Below, one piece after another: positions 1-8,350 of a DNA stretch of 33,459 bases (its first letter is position 1; every line of letters starts with the position of its first letter). The translations under genes were made by a program, and so were the position numbers. A model generated the notes under the pieces. It had not been told where the DNA came from and searched no databases. It worked only from the letters and a program-made list of their open reading frames with translations. The DNA is taken from the NCBI GenBank assembly GCA_003248805.1, contig QFQY01000049.1:1-33459 (forward strand), in the 5' to 3' direction. This stretch comes from Chelatococcus sp. GTDB lineage: Bacteria > Pseudomonadota > Alphaproteobacteria > Rhizobiales > Beijerinckiaceae.

Positions 1-2
1 AC

Positions 3-1196
3 GAAGGCTGCGAGGACGAGGGCGACGGGCCCGATCCCGAGGCGCAGTCCGACCATGCGCACGACGCCGGTCGCTCCGACATGGGTGCGCCCGGCGCGCC
101 CGAGATCGCCGATCCGAATCCGCCGGCGGGCGGTGACCATTTTGTTGACGCCAACAACATGGTCAGCCCGCCGGAGCCCGAAGTGCCCCTGGCAGACGGG
201 GTCGGTGCGGAGTGCTCGACGCAGAGCCCGAGCCAGTCCGACGACGGTCTGCCCGCCGGATCTGACGAGGGGGGCGGCCGCGCTCCCCTCGTCCCGGATG
301 TTTCACCGGAGCCGGCCACGGCCGATCCGGCTGCCGAGGTGGTGGGCGGGGATCCCGGTCCTGCAGCGCCACATCATGCGGAGCGACCGGGCGATGAGGG
401 GGTCGATAGCGAGAGCACCCTGACGGGCGGAGAGAGTGCCGCGGAGCAGGCCGGGTCCATTCCCCCGGATCCGGCCTGCTCCTCCTCGTCCACAGGCGCC
501 CGGCCTTCGGCGCCGCCCCGGCTCACGGAGGAGGAGAAGGCGGCGGCCGTGGAGCGGCTGCTCTCGCTGTTCGCCTCCACGACCCGCATGCAGCGCGATC
601 TCGGTGCCGAGGTGGGCCTGAGCGAATACAACGTCTCCGTCCATCTGGAGCGGGCCCGAGCCGCCGGCGACCCGCGCGTCATCGCCGGTGACGAGGCGCG
701 CCGCATCGAGCGCGAGCGGCAGCTCGCCGAAGAGCGACAGGCGCGGGAGGCCGCGAAGCCGGCCCTGTCCGAGACCGAAGCGGCTGCGGTAGCGCCGGCC
801 GCGCGCTCGCCAGATCCCGCGCCTGTTCCCGACCCTGCGCCTGCCCCGGTGCCCGCCACGCCGTCCGCAGCCCCGAAGCCGGCCACGCAGGGGCGCGACC
901 AGCCGCCCGGCGATCTCGTCGGACTGCCCGCCGGGACGGTGCTGCTGATCGACCGGGGCTGGGTCGTCGGGCCGACAGGCGTGAAGAAGGGCTTCCCGCT
1001 CATCTGCAGCACGCTGTCGATCCTGGCGGCGACGGCGGATGCGCTCCTGCCGGCGGCGCATATCGCGAAGAAGGCCGGGGTACGCAGCGGCGAGGCCGTG
1101 CTCGCCCAGCTCAACTACTGGAAGGACGATCTCGCGGCGATCGGCATCGAGGTCGTTGTCGTCGGCGACAGCGTCAAGCTGAGGAGGGCCGCATGA
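3..1196 (+). CDS. Partial CDS: acidic protein with a helix-turn-helix-like segment
   Basis: The reading frame is open from the first bases of the window, and its first 26 codons are acidic and protein-like, so the true start probably lies upstream; an internal ATG at 81 is the alternative. The N-terminal half is low-complexity (Pro, Ala, Glu, Gly) and probably disordered. A folded segment at about nt 520-720 (TEEEKAAAVERLLSLFAS, then GLSEYNVSVHLERARAAG) resembles a helix-turn-helix. A Pro/Ala linker follows, then a C-terminal alpha/beta segment (KKAGVRSGEAVLAQLNYW) that could be a second winged helix. The stop overlaps the next start by 4 bases. Its position at the head of the replication-type block suggests a DNA-binding role, but I do not recognise the family. 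Confidence 0.6.
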   Translation, partial: EGCEDEGDGPDPEAQSDHAHDAGRSDMGAPGAPEIADPNPPAGGDHFVDANNMVSPPEPEVPLADGVGAECSTQSPSQSDDGLPAGSDEGGGRAPLVPDVSPEPATADPAAEVVGGDPGPAAPHHAERPGDEGVDSESTLTGGESAAEQAGSIPPDPACSSSSTGARPSAPPRLTEEEKAAAVERLLSLFASTTRMQRDLGAEVGLSEYNVSVHLERARAAGDPRVIAGDEARRIERERQLAEERQAREAAKPALSETEAAAVAPAARSPDPAPVPDPAPAPVPATPSAAPKPATQGRDQPPGDLVGLPAGTVLLIDRGWVVGPTGVKKGFPLICSTLSILAATADALLPAAHIAKKAGVRSGEAVLAQLNYWKDDLAAIGIEVVVVGDSVKLRRAA

Positions 1197-1468
1197 GCCA
1201 CGCACCGATGACGCTCGACGAGCTGGCGAAGCGCCTGGCGAACGCCGCGCAGATGGAACTCTTCGCCATCAACATCATGGAATGCGGCGCCGCGCGCGTG
1301 AACGCGCCCTTCGTCCTGACCGACGTGGTCCGGGAAACGCGCCGCCAGGGCGAGGCCCTCGGTCTCGCCCATCGCATCGCGACCGCGCTGAGGGACCGCC
1401 CCGACCTCGCGATCGGCCTCGGCCTGAACGACCTGGTGCTCGAGCCCGCCGCCACCCCCATCCCGTAA
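1193..1468 (+). CDS. Hypothetical 91-aa protein
   Basis: This is a small, mostly helical protein with no family I recognise. Its ATG overlaps the preceding stop (ATGA), which fixes the start and implies translational coupling. The sequence has an amphipathic N-terminal helix (LDELAKRLANAAQMELF) and a mixed C-terminal half without cysteines or an obvious catalytic motif. It sits between a putative DNA-binding protein and the ParB-like gene, so an accessory role in the same complex is possible but unsupported. GC-rich third positions and the tight overlap argue that it is real. Confidence 0.6.
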   Translation: MSHAPMTLDELAKRLANAAQMELFAINIMECGAARVNAPFVLTDVVRETRRQGEALGLAHRIATALRDRPDLAIGLGLNDLVLEPAATPIP

Positions 1469-1488
1469 CCCATGGAGAGGCTGAATCC

Positions 1489-3330
1489 ATGAACGACCTG
1501 GCCGAGGACGTCCGCGACGACGTCGACACCGCCGCGACCGCCGCCACAGCGGATGGACGCACCGTGCCGCTCCACCTTCTCGACGAGGGCGGAGATGTGA
1601 ACGTCCGCCGCTCGGCCGCGAAGAGCGAGATCGAGCAGCTGCTCGCCTCCATCATCCATCGCGGCCTTCTGCAGCCTCTCGTCGTCGCGGAGGTGGACGG
1701 CCGTTACAAGGTCGGCGCCGGCAACCGGCGGCTGCGAGCCCTCAAGCTCGGACAGAAGCGCGGGGTGTTCCCGACGGATCATCCGGTCAAGGTCGAGTTC
1801 GCCCTGGCGGAGGACCTGCACGAGATCTCGCTGACCGAGAACGTCGTGCGCGTGCAATTGCACCCGGTCGACGAGTTCGAGGCCTTCGCGGGCCTTCGCG
1901 AGAGCGACGGCCTGACCATCGCCCAGATCGCGGACCGGTTCGGCCTGGCGGAGAAGCAGGTCCGCCAGCGCCTGGCGCTGGGCGGGCTGGCGCCCGAGGT
2001 GCGCAAGGCCTGGCGCGACGGCAAGATCGGCCAGGCGCAGGCGCAGGCCTTCACGCTCTGCGCGGATCTGGACGTGCAGCGACAGGCGCTGGCGAAGGGG
2101 CTGGCCTCGCGCGGGCACTGGGACGAGTGGGAGGTGAACCGCATCCTGCGGGCCGACCGCGATCTCGCCAACAGCGGCGCGATGACCTTCGTGGGCCGCG
2201 AAGCCTATCTCGCGGCCGGCGGTCGCCTGACCGAGGACCTGTTCGGCGACGTCTCGCTCGTCGAGGACCCGGCGATCCTGAAGCGGCTGCGCGACGAGAA
2301 GCTGGCCGTGGTGCGCCACGAGCTGCTCGCCGCCGGCTGGGCCTTCGCCGACAACCGGGACGAGGTCGACCAGGCATTCAGCTGGCCCCGCCTCGCACTC
2401 GAGCCCTGGATGACCGACGAGGAGCGGGCCGCGCTGAAGGGCAAGAGACCGACCGCGCCCAGTGCCTGGAGCCTGCTGCAGCAGATCCGCAAGCGCGTGG
2501 CGGAGCTGCCGGAGGCGCGCGCGCAGAGCGGCGTGCTGTTCGAGCTGACGGGCAACGGCCAGATCAGCCTCGACGTGCTGCGCCTCAGGCCGGAGCCGGA
2601 GGCCGAAGCCGCCAGCGATGATGTCGGCGACGACGACGACGACGGCGACGACGACGGAGAGGACGACGGAGAGGACGCGGCGTGGCAGGACGCGGCGCCG
2701 GCGGCACCTCCCCCGCCGAACGACGAATCCGAAGACGACGCATCGCTGGTGCAGTCGAAGCCGCTGCTCGAGGACCTGTCCGAGCAGCTGGGCGACGCGA
2801 TCGCCGAGTGCCTGATCGCCGATCCCGCGCTGTCGCTGCGCGTCGCCGTCGCCGCGCTGACCTCTCCGCGCTGGGGTTCGCCGGTGCGCCTGGTGCTCGA
2901 CGGCTCGCCCCGGCGCAAGCCCGAGCGCGGCGACACTTTCGCGACCCGCATGAAGGCGCTCGCCGCCTATTCGCAGGCGGAACTCGCCGGCGAGCTCGCC
3001 CGGGCGCTGACCTTCGCGCTGGAGACGCGCGCGTCGCAAGCCGAGATCGACCGCAAGCTCGGCGACGGAATCGCCGAGCTGGTCGGCGCGATCGCGCCCG
3101 ACGCCTTCCGTCCGGCGCTGGCGCGCGCCTTCGATGCCCGTGGGTTCTTCGACCGGGCGCCGGGTGCCGTCGCGAAGCACGCCGCCGAGGAGTGTGGCGC
3201 TGGCGCGATCAAGGGCAAGAAGTCCGAGCTCGCGGAGCGGGCGACCGCGCTGGCGCAGCGCACCGGCTGGCTGCCGCCCTCGCTGCGGACGGTGCATTAC
3301 GCGGCGCCGGGCGCGGAGGCCTCGGCATGA
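1489..3330 (+). CDS. ParB-like protein (ParB N-terminal domain plus helix-turn-helix)
   Basis: A 613-residue protein whose first 170 residues match the ParB/Spo0J layout. A ParB N-terminal nucleotide-binding fold at about 38-115 contains GAGNRRLRA (76-84), equivalent to the GERRxRA box of ParB. ENVVRVQLHP (117-126) corresponds to the second ParB box, and a helix-turn-helix (TIAQIADRFGLAEKQVRQRL) follows at about 143-162. The remainder is long and helical with a very acidic Asp/Gly/Glu tract at about 376-400, then a Pro run. Chromosomal ParB is near 300 residues, so this is a phage-type extended version. ATG 1489 is chosen because GGAGAGG lies just upstream; the frame extends further up only through Arg/Pro-rich junk. 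It is followed, with 4-base overlap, by a P-loop ATPase that is HerA-like and not ParA-like. A role in phage DNA replication, recombination or segregation is inference. Confidence 0.85.
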   Translation: MNDLAEDVRDDVDTAATAATADGRTVPLHLLDEGGDVNVRRSAAKSEIEQLLASIIHRGLLQPLVVAEVDGRYKVGAGNRRLRALKLGQKRGVFPTDHPVKVEFALAEDLHEISLTENVVRVQLHPVDEFEAFAGLRESDGLTIAQIADRFGLAEKQVRQRLALGGLAPEVRKAWRDGKIGQAQAQAFTLCADLDVQRQALAKGLASRGHWDEWEVNRILRADRDLANSGAMTFVGREAYLAAGGRLTEDLFGDVSLVEDPAILKRLRDEKLAVVRHELLAAGWAFADNRDEVDQAFSWPRLALEPWMTDEERAALKGKRPTAPSAWSLLQQIRKRVAELPEARAQSGVLFELTGNGQISLDVLRLRPEPEAEAASDDVGDDDDDGDDDGEDDGEDAAWQDAAPAAPPPPNDESEDDASLVQSKPLLEDLSEQLGDAIAECLIADPALSLRVAVAALTSPRWGSPVRLVLDGSPRRKPERGDTFATRMKALAAYSQAELAGELARALTFALETRASQAEIDRKLGDGIAELVGAIAPDAFRPALARAFDARGFFDRAPGAVAKHAAEECGAGAIKGKKSELAERATALAQRTGWLPPSLRTVHYAAPGAEASA

Positions 3331-4586
3331 GCGCGCTTCCCTCGGCCCAGGACATCGCCGAACGCCGGGCGCGCCTCGGCTTGGGGCCGACGCCGGCCGT
3401 CGTCGCGATTCCGCCCCGTCCGCAACCGTTCAGCCCGGGGGTGAACGACATCTGGATCGGGGACGCGGAGGCGCCCCTCGTGATCGACCTGCCCAAGCTG
3501 CTGGCCGGGCGCCTTCTCGTGCAAGGCGCGTCCGGGGCTGGCAAGAGCTGGACGCTTCGGCGGCTGCTCGAGCAGTCGGTGGACCGTGTGCAGCAGATCG
3601 TCATCGATCCGGAGGGCGAGTTCCGCGAGTTCGCCGAAGCTTACGAGCATCTCGTCCTAGACGCCCATCTTCTCGACGCCGCGGCATGCGGCACGGCGGC
3701 ACGCAGAGCGCGCGAGCACCGCGTTTCTCTGCTCCTGAACGTGTCGGAACTCGACCGCGAAGCGCAGATGAAGGCGGTCGCGTCTGTCCTCACCGCGCTT
3801 ATCGACGTCTCGCGCGAGCACTGGAACCCCTGCATCGTCGCGATCGACGAGGCTCACCTGTTCGCGCCGCTCGGCGGCACTACCGAAGCGACGGCCGTCC
3901 GCAAGGCGGCGATCGTCGCCGTGACCGACCTGATGAGCCGTGGACGAAAGCGCGGCCTTTGCGGTGTTCTCGCCACGCAACACTTCGCGCGGCTCTCGAA
4001 ATCGGTCGTGTCCGAGGCCCAGAACCTGCTGGTCGGCCTCAACACGCTGGATCTCGACATTCGGCGCGCCGCCGAGACGATCGGCTGGGATGCCCGGCGC
4101 GCCTTCGCCGAAATGCCTCGGCTTCGGCCAGGCCAGTTCATTGCCGTCGGCCCCGCGATGTCGGCCAGCCCTGCCGTCGCTCGCATCGGCGATGTCAAGA
4201 CGCGTCATCGCGGGTCCACGCCGGGACTCGGCGATGCACGGCTCCATGACCCGGCCGCCGCAGCGCGGCTGATCGACCTGGATGCGCTGCTCGAGCAGAG
4301 CCAGGCGGATCAGGCCGTCCGCGACGAACGCGCTTTCCTGCCGGGGTTGCGGGCCGTTCGTGCCCTGCTGCGCGAGCCGTCGTTCGTGCCGGCAGCGCTC
4401 GTCTGGCAGGCCCTGCAGCCGCTGGCACCTGACGGCGCGGCGGTAGCCGATATCGCCGTCCATCTCGATCTCACCGAGGAGGCGGTGGCCGAAGCGATCG
4501 CGCTGCTCGACAGCTATGGCGCCGTCGAGATTCGCGACGGCGACGAGGGCCGCACCGTCCGGATCGCGCAGGACATGCGGTCATGA
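3327..4586 (+). CDS. HerA/DUF87-like P-loop ATPase
   Basis: A 419-residue ATPase of the FtsK/HerA type. Walker A is GASGAGKS (67-74); IDPEGEF (93-99) is the usual HerA-like strand after it; Walker B is IVAIDEAH (170-177); the sensor-like ATQH is at 216-219 after an Arg-rich SRGRKRG segment that could supply the arginine finger. The last 80 residues look like a winged helix (VADIAVHLDLTEEAVAEAI). HerA family members are hexameric DNA translocases that usually work with a nuclease such as NurA. Here a PD-(D/E)XK-type nuclease candidate lies three genes downstream, so a translocase-nuclease partnership is possible but inferred. The start overlaps the ParB-like stop (ATGA), and the stop overlaps the next ATG. 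Confidence 0.8.
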   Translation: MSALPSAQDIAERRARLGLGPTPAVVAIPPRPQPFSPGVNDIWIGDAEAPLVIDLPKLLAGRLLVQGASGAGKSWTLRRLLEQSVDRVQQIVIDPEGEFREFAEAYEHLVLDAHLLDAAACGTAARRAREHRVSLLLNVSELDREAQMKAVASVLTALIDVSREHWNPCIVAIDEAHLFAPLGGTTEATAVRKAAIVAVTDLMSRGRKRGLCGVLATQHFARLSKSVVSEAQNLLVGLNTLDLDIRRAAETIGWDARRAFAEMPRLRPGQFIAVGPAMSASPAVARIGDVKTRHRGSTPGLGDARLHDPAAAARLIDLDALLEQSQADQAVRDERAFLPGLRAVRALLREPSFVPAALVWQALQPLAPDGAAVADIAVHLDLTEEAVAEAIALLDSYGAVEIRDGDEGRTVRIAQDMRS

Positions 4587-5413
4587 CCGGACTGACGCCC
4601 GTTTCCTTCCAGAAACCCCGCAGGCACGAGCCGCGACTGTCCGAACCGTATGTGCCCGGCCGGCGCCATGAGCGTTACTGGACCGAGGGGGAGGACCAGG
4701 TTCTCCGCGACCGTTATTCCGAGGGCGGCGTGGCGGCGTGCCAGCCGCACCTGCCCGCGAACCACGCCTCGCCCAGCGCGATCTACCAGCGGGCAGTCAA
4801 GCTCGGCCTGGCCTCACAGCACAAGGCCAAGCGCGAGCTGCCCGCGGACTTCGACGAAAGGCTGCGCGAAGCCTGGGCGACCATGGACCCGCGCAAGAAG
4901 GGCGAGGTCCGCCGCCTGGCCGACCAGTTCAACGTGCCGCGGCACTGGATAACGCAGCGGGCGACTCGGCTCGGTCTTTCCGTCGCCCACAAGAAGGAGC
5001 CACGCTGGACCGCCGCCGAGGACGAACTCATGCGGAAGGTGCCGCTGCACGATCCGAAGGCGGCGTCGCGCATCTTTCACCAGAACGGCTTCCCCCGCAC
5101 GCCGACGGCCATCGTCGTCCGTGCCAAGCGGCTCGATCTGTCGCGACGTGCGACTCGCGAGGAGCTGTCGGCCCGGAAAGCCGCGCGAATTCTCGGTATC
5201 GACGACAAGGCGATCACCGCGCTCTGCATCGCGGGCATCTTGCCCGCGACCAAGCGCGCGGATCGGCGCCTCGCCCAGCAGGGCGGAAGCGCGTGGGACA
5301 TCCGTCCGTCGGATCTGCGCCAGTACGTGATCGATCACATCGAGCGCGTCGACATCCGCAAGGTCGACAAGGTCGCCTTCGTCGATCTGCTGGTGAACGG
5401 GGGCGAAGCATGA
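4583..5413 (+). CDS. Myb/SANT-like DNA-binding protein
   Basis: A 276-residue basic protein with two tryptophan-led repeats: YWTEGEDQVLRDRYSEGG near residues 32-49 and RWTAAEDELMRK near 142-153. Each is followed by a region ending in a similar ASPSAIYQRAVKLGL or PTAIVVRAKRLDL helix. This W-T-x-x-E-D start and the R-A-x-x-L-x-L end are the pattern of Myb/SANT-like homeodomain repeats in phage and plasmid proteins. A third segment (SARKAARILGIDDKAITALC) resembles a helix-turn-helix. No catalytic motif is visible. ATG 4583 overlaps the previous TGA. It is likely a multi-repeat DNA-binding protein, either a regulator or a replication accessory. Confidence 0.7.
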   Translation: MTGLTPVSFQKPRRHEPRLSEPYVPGRRHERYWTEGEDQVLRDRYSEGGVAACQPHLPANHASPSAIYQRAVKLGLASQHKAKRELPADFDERLREAWATMDPRKKGEVRRLADQFNVPRHWITQRATRLGLSVAHKKEPRWTAAEDELMRKVPLHDPKAASRIFHQNGFPRTPTAIVVRAKRLDLSRRATREELSARKAARILGIDDKAITALCIAGILPATKRADRRLAQQGGSAWDIRPSDLRQYVIDHIERVDIRKVDKVAFVDLLVNGGEA

Positions 5414-5625
5414 AGCGCGGCCCTCGTCTCACCTCGAAGCAGGTCATGGAGATGCTTCGGCGCTATGCGACGTCGGAACCGATCGTCACGATCGCGGCGG
5501 AATTCGGGGTGGACCCGTCCTATCCCGGCCTGCTCGCGAAACGGTGCGGCTTGCCGATGCGCCGGCCGGACCTCTGTGAGGCGCGGCGCGCGGCCAACAA
5601 GCGCCGGGCGGAGCGGAAGCCATGA
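5410..5625 (+). CDS. Small helix-turn-helix-like protein, 71 aa
   Basis: A short very basic protein. TSKQVMEMLRRYATSEPI followed by VTIAAEFGVDPSYPGLLAKR reads as a helix-turn-helix of the kind found in transposase-like or GcrA-like regulators, and the C-terminus is an Arg/Lys tail. ATG 5410 overlaps the preceding stop (ATGA) and its own stop overlaps the following ATG, so it is locked into the polycistron. The function is probably DNA binding; the target is unknown. Confidence 0.65.
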   Translation: MKRGPRLTSKQVMEMLRRYATSEPIVTIAAEFGVDPSYPGLLAKRCGLPMRRPDLCEARRAANKRRAERKP

Positions 5626-5993
5626 CGGATCTGCCCGAAACCTCCCGCCATAGCCGGCCGGTCATGCGACTGATCGCGTCGCATCGATGGCCGCTGCAAG
5701 ACGAGAAGACGCTGCAGGCCGCCTTCGCGGCCGCGCTCGAGCGCGCGGACCTTCCCTTCGAGCGCGAGGTCGCGCTCGGCGGCGGCGACATCATCGACTT
5801 CCTGATCGAGGATCTCGGCGTCGAGCTGAAGCTTTCCGGCCAGCGGCGCCAGATCTGGCGGCAATGCAGCCGCTATTGCGCTCACGCGCGCATCGGCACG
5901 CTGCTGCTGTGCTCGTCCGCCGCGATGGGCCTGCCCGACGTCATCCACGGAAAGCGCGTGCATGTCGCGAGCCTCGGACGGGGGTGGCTATGA
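5622..5993 (+). CDS. PD-(D/E)XK-type nuclease candidate
   Basis: A 123-residue protein with a minimal restriction-endonuclease-like core. FERE (46-49) and GGGDIIDFL (53-61) lead to VELKL (67-71), giving Asp59, then Glu68-Leu-Lys70, the D-x(n)-E-x-K signature. A conserved-looking helix (RRQIWRQCSRY) and a hydrophobic strand (IGTLLLCSS) follow, as expected for this fold. It is the length of VRR-NUC and Holliday-junction-resolvase-type enzymes. It lies directly before, and overlaps by 4 bases, a helicase gene, a pairing often seen for phage junction-processing or recombination functions. The fold call rests on motif reading alone. Confidence 0.6.
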   Translation: MTDLPETSRHSRPVMRLIASHRWPLQDEKTLQAAFAAALERADLPFEREVALGGGDIIDFLIEDLGVELKLSGQRRQIWRQCSRYCAHARIGTLLLCSSAAMGLPDVIHGKRVHVASLGRGWL

Positions 5994-7666
5994 GCGCGCC
6001 CGCGACCTATGGCAGCCTCGCGCTGTCCGGCGAGCCCGCGCGCTGGGTGATGTCCGGCGCGCCGCCGCATGTCGCCCTCAAGCTGAAGGCCGTCTTCCCC
6101 CACATCCCGAAGAGCCAGGTCGCGGTCTTCAGCTTCCGCGATACCCCGGAACTCTGCGCCGACCTGGACTGGTTCACGCAGCGCTATCCGATGGCGATCA
6201 GCGAGGCGGACCGCCTGCGGCTGCAGGGCGGGCGCGACAGCTTCCGGCGCGACCGCCGGGAGGTGGAAGAGATCCTGCTGCCCGACTGGACGCCGCCCGC
6301 AGGCCACGGGCTGCGCCAGGGTCGTGAACTCTATCGCGGCCAGGCGCAGGCGGTGGAGCTGCTGGCGCGGCGCGGCCGGTTGCTCTGCATGGACGATGTC
6401 GGCCTCGGCAAGACGCTGATCGCGCTCGGCGCCCTCGCCTCCCGGCCCGAATGGCTGCCGGCGGCGATCGTGGTGCAGGCGCACCTGCCGTCGCAATGGC
6501 TGAAGGAGTATGTCGAGCCCTTCACCCATTTGCGGGCGCATATCATCAAGGGCACGCAGCCCTACGACCTGCCGCCGGCCGACCTCTACATCTTCCGCTA
6601 TTCGAACATCGCAGGCTGGACCGACATCGCCGCGACGGGCCTGTTCAAGGCCGTGGTGTTCGACGAGATCCAGGAGCTGCGGGGCGGCACGGGCACGCAG
6701 AAAGGCGCGGCCGCCAAGGTCTTCGCCGACCAGGCCGTCATGCGGCTCGGCCTCTCGGCGACGCCGATCTTCAACTACGGCTCCGAGATCTTCAACATCC
6801 TGAGCTTCATCGACGCCGGCGTGCTCGGGGACTATTACGACTTCATCCGCGAGTGGTGCACCGGCGCGAACGGCAAGTGGGTGGTGCGCGAGCCCGACGC
6901 GCTCGGTACCTATCTGCGCGAAATGCAGGTGGTGGTGCGGCGCCAGCGCCAGGGCCGGCGCGTCAACACGATCCCGATCGACGTGGCAAGCGACCCCGAG
7001 GTCGAGCGCGAGAATTTCGACCTGGCGCGGCAGCTCGCCGTCCGCGTCGTGTCCGGCAGCTTCGTCGCCCGGGGGCAGGCCGCGCGCGAGCTGGATGCCT
7101 TCGCCCGCATGGTCACGGGCATCGCCAAGGCGCGCAGCGTCGCAGCCTATGTGCGGATCCTGCTCGAAGCCGGCACGCCCGTCATCCTCGCCGGCTGGCA
7201 TCGGGAGGTCTACGAGATCTGGCTGAAGGAGCTCGAGGAGTTCCGGCCGGTCATGTTCACCGGCACGGAGAGCCCGGCGCAGAAGGACAGGGCGAAGCAG
7301 GCCTTCATCGCCGGCGAGACGGACCTGTTCATCATCTCGCTGCGCTCCGGCTCCGGCCTCGACGGGCTGCAGAAGCGCTGCCGCACCGTGTGCATCGGCG
7401 AGCTCGACTGGACCGGCGCGGTCTACGAGCAGCTGATCGGGCGCGTCGACCGGCCAGGACAGGCCTCCGACGAGATCGACGCGCTCTATTTCATCAGCAA
7501 CGAGGGCTCGGACCCGATCATGGTCGAGGTCAACGGCCTGAAGAAGTCGCAGGCGAAGGGCATCGTCGACCCGCTCGCCGGCGTCGCCGAGGTCTACTCG
7601 GACGAGTCCCGCATCAAGCTGCTGGCGCAGCGCTATCTCGAGAAGAGCGACGGGAGGGCGGCGTGA
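5990..7666 (+). CDS. SNF2/DEAD-type superfamily 2 helicase
   Basis: A 558-residue superfamily 2 ATPase. Motif I is DDVGLGKT (135-142), the GLGKT form typical of SNF2 proteins; motif II is DEIQ (225-228), a variant of DEAH; motif III is SATP (256-259). Motif V-like SLRSGSGLDGLQ and motif VI QLIGRVDRPGQ (QxxGRxxRxGQ) define the second RecA domain. An N-terminal 110 residues carry no recognised motif. It probably remodels or unwinds phage DNA during replication or recombination, working with the nuclease-like protein encoded immediately upstream. ATG 5990 overlaps the upstream TGA. The stop overlaps a GTG start. Confidence 0.88.
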   Translation: MSAPATYGSLALSGEPARWVMSGAPPHVALKLKAVFPHIPKSQVAVFSFRDTPELCADLDWFTQRYPMAISEADRLRLQGGRDSFRRDRREVEEILLPDWTPPAGHGLRQGRELYRGQAQAVELLARRGRLLCMDDVGLGKTLIALGALASRPEWLPAAIVVQAHLPSQWLKEYVEPFTHLRAHIIKGTQPYDLPPADLYIFRYSNIAGWTDIAATGLFKAVVFDEIQELRGGTGTQKGAAAKVFADQAVMRLGLSATPIFNYGSEIFNILSFIDAGVLGDYYDFIREWCTGANGKWVVREPDALGTYLREMQVVVRRQRQGRRVNTIPIDVASDPEVERENFDLARQLAVRVVSGSFVARGQAARELDAFARMVTGIAKARSVAAYVRILLEAGTPVILAGWHREVYEIWLKELEEFRPVMFTGTESPAQKDRAKQAFIAGETDLFIISLRSGSGLDGLQKRCRTVCIGELDWTGAVYEQLIGRVDRPGQASDEIDALYFISNEGSDPIMVEVNGLKKSQAKGIVDPLAGVAEVYSDESRIKLLAQRYLEKSDGRAA

Positions 7667-7908
7667 CGCAGCTTGCCTGTAAATCCGAAGCCGCGCGAGA
7701 CGGCTCGTTCCGCCGCGGGTTCCGTTGGCGCGGGCGATGGATCGTCTGTGTCATCGTCGAGCCCGACATCCTGTCGTGGGATTGGCACGAGCGAAACTGC
7801 CGGCGCTGGCGGTTCAATCTTCAGATGTTCGGGTGGCTGATGAACTTGGGCTATCGATACCGTGCGTGGTTCGCAGGGCCGCGAATGGTGAAGGGGCCCA
7901 AGCTGTGA
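7663..7908 (+). CDS. Hypothetical 81-aa basic, Trp-rich protein
   Basis: A small protein with a GTG start that overlaps the helicase stop (GTGA), preceded by a GGGAGG ribosome-binding site. The sequence is rich in Trp and Arg (RRGFRWRGRWIVCVIVEPD, then WDWHERNCRRWRFNLQ) and has a weakly hydrophobic strand but no convincing membrane segment. No family is recognised. Position alone suggests an early accessory protein. Confidence 0.5.
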   Translation: MTQLACKSEAARDGSFRRGFRWRGRWIVCVIVEPDILSWDWHERNCRRWRFNLQMFGWLMNLGYRYRAWFAGPRMVKGPKL

Positions 7909-8138
7909 GCCAGCCTTCGCCCTATCTTCTCGCGGCCTGCCAGCCCTGCGGCCATGTCTGGTGCCTCGCGACCCTGCCGATGCCGCTCTGCCAGGCCGCC
8001 GGCGTGATGCAGCGGTCGGTATGCCCGGCCTGCGGCTCGCAGGCGAAGCAGCATCGGATTCCGACCGAGCGACAGGCGGCCGCATGGCAAGAGGCCTTCG
8101 AGCGGAGCGGCGAGACGACGGGGGTGTCGCGATGCTGA
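7905..8138 (+). CDS. Small zinc-ribbon-like protein, 77 aa
   Basis: The GTG start overlaps the upstream stop (GTGA). The sequence contains a CQPCGH motif near the N-terminus and CPACGS near residue 45. Two CxxC knuckles about 30 residues apart are the layout of a zinc ribbon, so metal binding is likely. Nothing else identifies its function. It belongs to the run of very short genes between the helicase and the methyltransferase. Confidence 0.55.
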   Translation: MSQPSPYLLAACQPCGHVWCLATLPMPLCQAAGVMQRSVCPACGSQAKQHRIPTERQAAAWQEAFERSGETTGVSRC

Positions 8139-8350
8139 GACGCCCCGTCCGCCGGCGTCGCGCGGCGCTGCCGCCCCGCACCCTGACGCGCGAGCAGGAG
8201 CTCGCCGTCGTCATCTGTTCCGCGCTCCACGACACCGGCTGCACATGCGACCTGAACCGACAGCCCCTCTGCTCGAAGATGGTGTGGGCGGCGAAACGCG
8301 CGCTTCGCCATCTGGACCTGCCGGCCGGCGAGCAGGAGCCGGCCCCCTGA
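8132..8350 (+). CDS. Hypothetical 72-aa basic protein
   Basis: ATG 8132 overlaps the previous stop by 7 bases. The N-terminus is Arg-rich, followed by a helix (TREQELAVVICSALHDTGCTC), three cysteines in a short span (GCTCDLNRQPLC), and a second helix. The spacing of cysteines is not a standard zinc motif. The family is not recognised. Confidence 0.5.
   Translation: MLRRPVRRRRAALPPRTLTREQELAVVICSALHDTGCTCDLNRQPLCSKMVWAAKRALRHLDLPAGEQEPAP

Noticed and set aside
1174..3297. Long minus-strand frame opposite the ParB-like gene (707 codons)
   Set aside because: It is a GC-rich shadow: Arg-rich product without motifs, opposite a gene with clear ParB motifs and a ribosome-binding site.
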